A DNA stretch of 11,054 nt. It comes from DATLFA01 sp039934635 (GTDB taxonomy: Bacteria > Actinomycetota > Acidimicrobiia > Acidimicrobiales > WLNW01). The stretch lies in contig JBDTLT010000192.1 of NCBI GenBank assembly GCA_039934635.1, forward strand, positions 1-11,054, read 5' to 3'. The translations under genes were made by a program, and so were the position numbers. This document shows, one piece after another, positions 6,799 to 11,054 of the stretch; position 1 is the stretch's first letter; every line of letters begins with the position of its first letter. The notes beneath the pieces are model-generated. The model searched no databases, was not told the DNA's origin, and saw nothing but the letters and a program-made list of their open reading frames with translations.

Positions 6799-7526
6799 CA
6801 CCACCACCATCGTCGCCGGCTGGCGCCGTCGACCCAGACGCCCGCTATTCGACGATCGACTCCGATCCCTACCCGTGGCCCTACGACGGTGTGATCGATC
6901 CGCGCCACACCGCGCTGGTGCTCATCGACTGGCAGACCGACTTCTGCGGACCCGGCGGCTACGTCGACGCAATGGGCTACGACTTGAACCTGACGCGCTC
7001 GGGGTTGGCGCCGACCAAGTGTGTCCTCGATGCCGCGCGAGAGCGCGGGTTCACCATCATCCATACTCGCGAAGGTCACCGCTCTGATCTGTCCGACTGC
7101 CCACCCAACAAGCTGTGGCGATCGAAGCGCATCGGCGCCGGCATCGGCGACGACGGGCCATGTGGTCGCATGCTCGTACGCGGCTCACCGGGGTGGGACA
7201 TCGTGCCCGAGGTCTACCCCATCGACGGCGAGATCGTCATCGACAAGCCGGGCAAGGGCTCGTTCTACGCAACCGATCTCGATCTCATCTTGCGCACGCG
7301 GGGCATCACCCATCTGATCATCACCGGCATCACCACCGATGTGTGCGTGCACACGACGATGCGCGATGCGAACGACCGCGGCTACGAGTGCCTTCTGCTC
7401 ACTGATTGCACGGGCGCCACCGACTACGACAACTATCTGGCTGCGCTCGAGATGGTGAAGATGCAAGGTGGCGTGTTCGGTGCCGTGGCCCCGTCCGCCG
7501 CATTGCTCGCCGCGTTGGGAGCGTGA
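6795..7526 (+). CDS. Cysteine hydrolase of the isochorismatase fold, biuret hydrolase (BiuH)-like
   Basis: This 243-residue amidohydrolase has a complete Asp-Lys-Cys triad: D45 in L-I-D-W-Q-T-D-F, K151 in I-D-K-P-G-K-G-S-F-Y, and C184 in T-T-D-V-C-V-H-T-T-M-R. The K-P-G-K arrangement (K151, K154) with G-S-F matches what I recall of rhizobial biuret hydrolase, where both lysines shape the active site, and differs from the K-P-R-Y-S-G-F type of ureidoacrylate hydrolase RutB. The N-terminal D-P-Y-P-W-P-Y-D-G (24-32) and G-G-Y-V-D-A-M-G-Y-D-L (54-64) are further clade marks. BiuH converts biuret to allophanate and ammonia. Whether biuret or a related carbamoyl compound is the substrate here cannot be told from sequence alone. 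The gene is coupled to the inactive paralogue upstream and lies one base before the amidase gene. Confidence 0.87.
   Translation: MTPPPSSPAGAVDPDARYSTIDSDPYPWPYDGVIDPRHTALVLIDWQTDFCGPGGYVDAMGYDLNLTRSGLAPTKCVLDAARERGFTIIHTREGHRSDLSDCPPNKLWRSKRIGAGIGDDGPCGRMLVRGSPGWDIVPEVYPIDGEIVIDKPGKGSFYATDLDLILRTRGITHLIITGITTDVCVHTTMRDANDRGYECLLLTDCTGATDYDNYLAALEMVKMQGGVFGAVAPSAALLAALGA
6864..6889 (+). repeat. 26-base exact direct repeat, copy 2
   Basis: This is the second copy of the repeat at 6199-6224, in the same reading frame of the BiuH-like gene and 665 bases downstream. The DNA around both copies has diverged. Confidence 0.85.
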
Positions 7527-7527
7527 G

Positions 7528-9015
7528 GTGACCGCAGTCGATCCGCGGCCCACGGGCAGCACTGCGCGCGAGGCCTTCGCCGATTCGGCGCGGGTACTCG
7601 CCGGCTACGAACCGAGTAGACCGTCGCTCGCACCCGCGATCACTTTTCGACCCTTACCCGGCCCGCCCCTGCCACCGCGGCGTCCGCACGACGACGTAGC
7701 GCATTCGCCCTTGACCGCCTCACCCCTCATCGCCGCCCGCGACGCGATCGCGACGGGCGCGTCGAGCGCGCGTGACGTCCTCGAGCGTTGCCTCGACCGA
7801 GTCGCCGCGCTCGACGAACCCTTGGTCGCCTTCGCGACGCTGGATATCGAAGGCGCGCGCAAAGCGGCCGACGCCTGCGACGAACAGTTCCGCAAGGGCG
7901 GTCCCTGCGGGCCGCTGCACGGCGTGCCGCTCAGTGTCAAAGACGTGATCGACGTCAGCGGGCTGCCAACTCGATGCGGATCACTCGCGTATCTCGATCG
8001 TCCACCGCGCGACGCGATCAGTGTGGCTCGACTACGCGCCGCGGGCGCGGTCATCGTCGGCAAGGCCACGACGCACGAGTTCGCACTCGGCGTGACGAAC
8101 CCGCAGAGCCGCAACCCCCACGACCCGACGCGCATACCGGGGGGCTCGAGCGGAGGCTCTGCGATCACCGTGGCCACCGGCATGGCACTCGGCTCCCTCG
8201 GCACCGATACCCGCGCGTCGATCCGAGTGCCCGCGGCGTTGAGTGGGGTGGTCGGGTTCAAGCCGACATTCGGCGCGATACCCACCGAGGGTGTCGTGCC
8301 GCTGTCGTGGACGATGGACCACGTCGCGCCGATGGCGAGCACCGTGCCCGACGTCGCGACGTTGCTTCAAGTACTGACGCAGGACGATCGGACGAGCGCG
8401 TGGCTCGACGCGCGCGTCGACGGTTGGCGCATCGGCGTCGCGCAATCCACGCTCGACGATTGCGATCCCGAAGTCGCAGCCGCGTTCCTCGACACGTTGG
8501 ATGTCTGTCGCGTGCTGGGTTGTCGCATCGTCGAGATCGATTCACCAACCGAGCACGACCTCGAAGACGCGAACGCCGCCGGCCTGATCGTCAGCCGCAG
8601 CGAGGCCGGGGCATTCCACCGGTCGCGGCGCGGCGAGCTCGAACGGTATTGGCCCGAGGTCGGCGAACAGATCGACGAGTCCTACCGCGTGCTCGCGGTC
8701 GACTACCTCGACGCGCAGCGTTTGCGCGTCGATCTCGGCCATCGACTGCTCGACGTGTTCGACGTGATCGATATCGTCGCCATGCCGACCGTGCCGGTGC
8801 TGGCGCCACCAGTCGACGACTTCGCGCGCTACCTGATGGTGCTGTCGCGCAACGCGATCCCCTGGAGTTTCCTCGGCTTCCCCGCGCTGTCGACGCCGTG
8901 TGGGCGTTCAGTGTCGGGCCTACCCATCGGCGCCCAGTTCGTGGGCCCTCCCGGTCACGATGGACCGGTCATTGCACTCGGTGCCGCGTTCGAACGCGAA
9001 CGCGGCACCTGGTAA
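7528..9015 (+). CDS. Amidase-signature hydrolase, AtzE/HpxY-like, with N-terminal extension
   Basis: This 495-residue amidase-signature enzyme has the Ser-cisSer-Lys triad: K138 in P-L-S-V-K-D-V, S207 in P-G-G-S-S-G-G-S, and nucleophile S231, 24 residues after S207 as in other members. The usual G-T-D-T-G-G-S is G-T-D-T-R-A-S here (225-231), and the usual C-G-x-x-G-x-K-P-T has Ser239 for Cys. The catalytic domain begins near residue 60. Before it lies a Pro-rich extension (1-59) with A-I-T-F-R-P-L-P-G (37-45), which resembles the tail of AtzG/DUF4089 subunits. AtzE and HpxY act on 1-carboxybiuret and, probably, oxalurate, and an AtzH/HpxZ-like gene sits at the start of this window. The GTG start has GGGAG 6 bases upstream (7517-7521) and lies one base after the BiuH-like stop. 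The family is sure; the substrate is open. Confidence 0.88.
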   Translation: MTAVDPRPTGSTAREAFADSARVLAGYEPSRPSLAPAITFRPLPGPPLPPRRPHDDVAHSPLTASPLIAARDAIATGASSARDVLERCLDRVAALDEPLVAFATLDIEGARKAADACDEQFRKGGPCGPLHGVPLSVKDVIDVSGLPTRCGSLAYLDRPPRDAISVARLRAAGAVIVGKATTHEFALGVTNPQSRNPHDPTRIPGGSSGGSAITVATGMALGSLGTDTRASIRVPAALSGVVGFKPTFGAIPTEGVVPLSWTMDHVAPMASTVPDVATLLQVLTQDDRTSAWLDARVDGWRIGVAQSTLDDCDPEVAAAFLDTLDVCRVLGCRIVEIDSPTEHDLEDANAAGLIVSRSEAGAFHRSRRGELERYWPEVGEQIDESYRVLAVDYLDAQRLRVDLGHRLLDVFDVIDIVAMPTVPVLAPPVDDFARYLMVLSRNAIPWSFLGFPALSTPCGRSVSGLPIGAQFVGPPGHDGPVIALGAAFERERGTW

Positions 9016-9033
9016 GCGCGGAGGATCCGCGCT
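8980..9033 (+). terminator. Tandem hairpins ending the enzyme operon
   Basis: GGTGCCGCGTTCG (8980-8992) and CGAACGCGGCACC (8997-9009) form a perfect 13-bp stem with the 4-base loop AACG, inside the last codons of the amidase. Directly after, overlapping the stop codon, AGCGCGGA (9015-9022) and TCCGCGCT (9026-9033) form an 8-bp stem with a 3-base loop. There is no T-run, but closely spaced stems without U-tails are common actinobacterial transcript ends. Confidence 0.6.
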
Positions 9034-9341
9034 GTCCGACCTGGGGAGGCGGGACGGCGCGGGTCCATCCGTAAACACGCAGTTGAGAGGGGTTGACAGT
9101 CGGGTCCGAGAGGTCCACCATCAAAGGAGACTTGCTCGTAGCTACGAGGAGGTAGTGCCAGTGCCCACAACCGCTCCATCCCAAGGTGATGCTCCACCCG
9201 GCTGAGTCAGCGGCGGTGACTGCCGGTCGTCGCAGACTGCCACCCGGGTGCTTCCAACCGTAGAGCCGAGCCTTCAGGGCTGGCGCCGTTGAGCCGCAGT
9301 GCGTGCATCTACCGACGACCGGATTGCCGTCGAAAAATCAG
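9034..9341. other. 308-base stretch without a convincing gene; many small inverted repeats
   Basis: No frame here looks like a real protein on either strand. Visible features are a consensus -35-like TTGACA (9093-9098) without a matching -10, the perfect palindrome CTCGTAGCTACGAG (9135-9148), and GAGGAGG (9146-9152) 8 bases before a GTG that opens a 14-codon frame (9161-9205). There are also GACTGCC repeated twice, CACCCGGGTG (9241-9250), and a short AGCC/GGCT stem around TTCAG near 9270. It could hold a structured RNA, a leader with a short peptide, or decayed mobile DNA. I could not match it to a known RNA family by eye. Confidence 0.4.
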
Positions 9342-9392
9342 AAAAACCCGTGGGCCCCGAGCGATCGACGCTTCGGGGCCCACGTGGGTTTT
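9342..9392 (-). terminator. Intrinsic terminator reading leftwards, downstream of the small minus-strand gene
   Basis: GTGGGCCCCGA (9350-9360) pairs with TCGGGGCCCAC (9373-9383), and the stem is extended outward by AAAACCC/GGGTTTT past a 2-base bulge and inward by GCG/CGC. Read on the minus strand, the stem ends in GGGTTTTT with a second TTTTT four bases on, a classic U-rich tail. It lies 54 bases after the stop of the minus-strand gene at 9447. In the plus direction the T-run is shorter, so it may work weakly both ways. Confidence 0.8.
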
Positions 9393-9446
9393 GGGGGACT
9401 GGTTGGGACGTTTTGGCCGGGCCTTGGCCGCTGCTTTTTGGGTGGC

Positions 9447-9614
9447 TCAGCGGTCGTAGGCCGTGCGCCGCTCGGCGATGGTCCGCAGCTCGGCGGAGAT
9501 GCGGGCGGTGTCGTAGCCGTGGCTGTTGCCCCCGGCGTCGATGCGGCGCACCACCCGTCGCGCCATGGAGCGCAGGCGGGCCAGCACCGAGGGAGAGTTC
9601 GTCCGTTTCTTCAT
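9447..9614 (-). CDS. Small basic hypothetical protein, 55 residues, leaderless-type start
   Basis: I do not recognise this protein. It starts M-K-K-R-T-N-S-P-S-V-L-A-R-L-R-S-M-A-R-R and ends R-T-I-A-E-R-R-T-A-Y-D-R. It is rich in Arg, has no Cys or Trp, and looks like two short amphipathic helices joined by a G-G-N-S-H-G-Y turn (28-34). Support for it being real is positional. A stop codon lies in frame just upstream, so the ATG at 9614 is the first possible start. A -10 hexamer TATAGT ends 7 bases before that ATG, and a U-tailed terminator follows the stop. Third codon positions are strongly G/C. A longer overlapping frame from GTG at 9633 has a less natural composition and runs through the terminator. 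The gene is divergent from the HxlR regulator and may be its target. Confidence 0.6.
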   Translation of the reverse strand: MKKRTNSPSVLARLRSMARRVVRRIDAGGNSHGYDTARISAELRTIAERRTAYDR

Positions 9615-9656
9615 ACAACTGACTATACTTCACTAGGTCCTTTCATGCAACTGATT
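9612..9656. repeat. 13-base direct repeat pair, candidate operator between divergent genes
   Basis: CATACAACTGACT (9612-9624) and CATGCAACTGATT (9644-9656) match at 11 of 13 positions and are offset by 32 bases, about three helical turns. One copy covers the start and half of the -10 of the minus-strand gene, and the other covers its -35. The HxlR regulator gene starts 38 bases away, so this is its most likely binding site. Confidence 0.55.
9622..9650 (-). promoter_or_regulatory. Leaderless promoter of the small minus-strand gene
   Basis: On the minus strand, TTGCAT (9650-9645) and TATAGT (9627-9622) are separated by 17 bases. TATAGT matches five of six bases of TATAAT, while the -35 matches only three of six. 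The ATG at 9614 is the eighth base after the -10, where transcription should start, so the mRNA would begin at the start codon. Confidence 0.6.
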
Positions 9657-9693
9657 TCGTTTCGTAATTGAACCCGCTGGTAGGATGGCTGCT

Positions 9694-10194
9694 ATGAAAC
9701 GTCGGTCCTTCGAGGACATGAACTGTTCGGTCGCCCAGGCGCTCGAGATCGTGGGCGAGTGGTGGACGCTGCTCATCCTGCGCGACGCCTTCGTCGGTAT
9801 CCGGCGCTTCGACGACTTCCAGTCCCGCCTCGGGATCTCGCGCAACGTCCTCACGACTCGCCTCGACGCGCTGGTCGAACACGGCATCTTGCAGCGAGTG
9901 CAATACAGCGAACATCCTCCGCGCGACGAGTACCGCCTCACACCCAAGGGCCGCGGCCTGTGGACCGTGCTCCACGCACTGCGGGAATGGGGCGACGAAT
10001 GGGTCGTCGGGCCGGACAAAGCATCGATCGTGATGCTCCACGATGATCATGAGTCGACGACCGAACTCCATTGCCGCCAGTGCGGCGACAAACTCGGCAT
10101 CCGCGACGTGCGACTCGTGCCGGGGCCGGGTGCCGATGAAACCACCGACTTACCGCCGCGAGTGCGCGCGCAGGCTCAGCCTCAGGCGACGTGA
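9694..10194 (+). CDS. HxlR-family winged-helix transcriptional regulator
   Basis: This 166-residue DNA-binding protein has an HxlR domain at about 9-104. It starts with the usual N-terminal cysteine (C11 in M-N-C-S-V-A-Q-A-L-E-I-V-G), then E-W-W-T-L-L-I-L-R-D-A (22-32), R-R-F-D-D-F-Q (37-43) and the wing Y-R-L-T-P-K-G (80-86). C11 could act as a redox or electrophile switch, as in YodB/HypR-type members. The C-terminal 60 residues add H-C-R-Q-C-G (126-131), a C-x2-C pair, and R-D-V-R-L-V-P-G-P-G (137-146), a tail seen in some actinobacterial members. The ATG at 9694 is preferred over the ATG at 9685: AGGA lies 8 bases before it, and a -10-like TAGGAT also sits 7 bases before it. The gene is divergent from the 55-residue gene and overlaps the acyl-CoA synthetase tail to tail by 13 bases. 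Confidence 0.9.
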   Translation: MKRRSFEDMNCSVAQALEIVGEWWTLLILRDAFVGIRRFDDFQSRLGISRNVLTTRLDALVEHGILQRVQYSEHPPRDEYRLTPKGRGLWTVLHALREWGDEWVVGPDKASIVMLHDDHESTTELHCRQCGDKLGIRDVRLVPGPGADETTDLPPRVRAQAQPQAT

Positions 10195-11054
10195 TCGTCC
10201 GGGGGAGCGACTGCTTCTCCCACGAGCACCGTCTTGAGCACTTTGCCCGACGCGTTGCGCGGCAACGGCTCGGCGCGGCACTCCCACTCCGTCGGCACCT
10301 TGTAGGGCGCAAGCATTGCGCCGACCCACCGCGCGAGGTCGCCGGTATCGATGTCTGCGGTATCGATGCCTGCGCCGGCCGTGACCACGACGATGGCTTT
10401 GACAACTTGGCCGAGCACCGGATGATCCACACCGACCACTGCTGACTCGGCGATGCGAGGATGCGCGTCGAGGCGGCGCTCGACTTCGATCGGGTAGATG
10501 TTCTCGCCGCCGCGGATGATCATGTCGCGCGCCCGCGAGTTGATGGTGAGCATGCGAGCTCCCCGCTCTGAAGGGCCGCTCGGGCCCTCTTCGAGCCGGC
10601 CGATGTCGCCCGTGGCGAGCCAACCATTCGGCTTGAGGGTTTTCGCCGTGGCCGCGCGATCGTTCCAGTAACCCAACATGTTGTAGGCGCTGCGTACGTG
10701 GACCTCGCCCTCGATGCCGTCGGGCACAGGTCGGTCGCGCTCGTCCCAGATCTGCACCTCGCATGTGGGATTCACTCGCCCCGCCGACTCGGGCATCGCG
10801 TCGTACTCTGCGCCCGAGTTGGACGACACGGCCGCCACGGTCTCGCTCGAGCCGTAACCGTTCGCCATGTTGTTGCCGATCGACGGGAACGCGCGCTGGA
10901 TCTTGCTGCGCGACGCGGGGCTCGTAGGACCGCCACCGAAGCTGATCATGCGGATGCTGGACGTGTCATAGTCGGAGAAACGCGGATGCTCGATCACACG
11001 CATGCCGAGGCCACCGACCGGTGCCCACGACGTGATGCGCTCCCGTTCGATGAT
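10182..11054 (-). CDS. Acyl-CoA synthetase (AMP-forming, FadD-like), C-terminal 290 residues
   Basis: The frame is open at the right window edge, so this is the 3' part of a class I adenylate-forming enzyme that activates a fatty or aromatic acid to acyl-AMP and acyl-CoA. In order from the edge there are E-R-E-R-I-T-S-W, H-P-R-F-S-D-Y-D-T-S-S-I-R, the S-F-G-G-G-P turn, the nucleotide-binding N-G-Y-G-S-S-E-T (core motif A5), G-W-L-A-T-G-D-I-G (A7, with the ribose-binding Asp), R-A-R-D-M-I-I-R-G-G-E-N-I-Y-P-I-E-V-E (A8, the hinge), and P-R-N-A-S-G-K (A10, with the catalytic lysine). An ATG at 11003 lies inside the conserved domain and is not the real start. The acyl specificity cannot be read. 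It overlaps the HxlR gene end and looks unrelated to the ureide operon. Confidence 0.92.
   Translation of the reverse strand: MIERERITSWAPVGGLGMRVIEHPRFSDYDTSSIRMISFGGGPTSPASRSKIQRAFPSIGNNMANGYGSSETVAAVSSNSGAEYDAMPESAGRVNPTCEVQIWDERDRPVPDGIEGEVHVRSAYNMLGYWNDRAATAKTLKPNGWLATGDIGRLEEGPSGPSERGARMLTINSRARDMIIRGGENIYPIEVERRLDAHPRIAESAVVGVDHPVLGQVVKAIVVVTAGAGIDTADIDTGDLARWVGAMLAPYKVPTEWECRAEPLPRNASGKVLKTVLVGEAVAPPDDHVA

Noticed and set aside
6795..7526. Ureidoacrylate amidohydrolase RutB assignment
   Set aside because: The lysine motif is K-P-G-K-G-S-F and not the RutB-like K-P-R-Y-S-G-F, and no other rut genes are present. The biuret hydrolase-like reading fits better but is not proven.
7788..9074. 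Open frame of 428 codons on the plus strand overlapping the amidase
   Set aside because: It is extremely Arg-rich and lies in another frame of the amidase gene, whose triad and ribosome site are clear.
8969..9340. Minus-strand open stretch coding C-T-H-C-G-S-T and later G-H-W-H-Y-L-L-V
   Set aside because: It has no start codon in its first half, overlaps the amidase end, has weaker third-position G/C and matches no family I know. Kept only as a doubt about this region.
9034..9341. IS200/IS605 end or TnpB guide-RNA remnant, suggested by the AGCC-TTCAG-GGCT stem
   Set aside because: No transposase or TnpB coding remains nearby and no matching partner end is seen. A short stem alone is not enough.
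9274..9633. Longer minus-strand frame of 119 codons from GTG at 9633
   Set aside because: It runs straight through the terminator stem and has an odd His/Arg/Pro-rich composition. The 55-codon frame fits the promoter and terminator better.
1..11054. CRISPR arrays, tRNA or rRNA genes, phage or transposon genes
   Set aside because: No regularly spaced repeats, tRNA-like cloverleaf, rRNA segments, integrase or transposase motifs were found on either strand.

Overview
The window is high-GC bacterial DNA with tightly packed genes, frequent GTG starts, ATGA/GTGA stop-start overlaps and a lipoprotein signal ending in A-A-C-G-G-D-D. This fits an actinobacterium, and the lipoprotein style recalls the Acidimicrobiia (Ilumatobacter-like). 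That placement is inference from style only.

Left and centre (1-9015) hold one co-oriented plus-strand block. It starts with an AtzH/HpxZ-like (DUF3225) gene that is open at the left window edge. A GntR/FadR-family regulator follows, fused by 4-base overlaps to a complete BMP-type ABC importer: a double-domain ATPase and two permeases, then a lipoprotein substrate-binding protein. After a strong 14-bp hairpin come three enzyme genes: an isochorismatase-fold protein that has lost all three catalytic residues, an intact paralogue resembling biuret hydrolase (BiuH), and an amidase-signature hydrolase of the AtzE/HpxY type. The block ends in two tandem hairpins. The gene set suggests import and stepwise deamination of a small ureide or N-carbamoyl compound (biuret, carboxybiuret, oxalurate or similar), under a GntR repressor that binds its own operon. 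No ring-opening enzyme (AtzD, barbiturase), no allophanate hydrolase and no separate AtzG/DUF4089 subunit is seen, so the exact substrate is open.

The right part (9016-9684) has little conventional coding. It holds a roughly 300-base stretch with small inverted repeats and no convincing gene, a terminator reading leftwards, and a previously hidden 55-codon minus-strand gene with a leaderless-type promoter. That promoter carries a 13-base direct repeat offset by 32 bases, and it faces a divergent HxlR-family regulator gene (9694-10194). At the right edge an acyl-CoA synthetase (FadD-like AMP-forming ligase) runs on the minus strand, with its 5' part outside the window and its 3' end overlapping the end of the HxlR gene.

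The most unusual element is the tandem pair of isochorismatase-fold genes in which the upstream copy is a predicted pseudoenzyme (Asp to Cys, Lys to Ala, Cys to Pro), coupled translationally to its active partner. Next are the amidase's N-terminal extension, which may be a remnant of the missing AtzG-like subunit, and the leaderless small gene next to the HxlR regulator.
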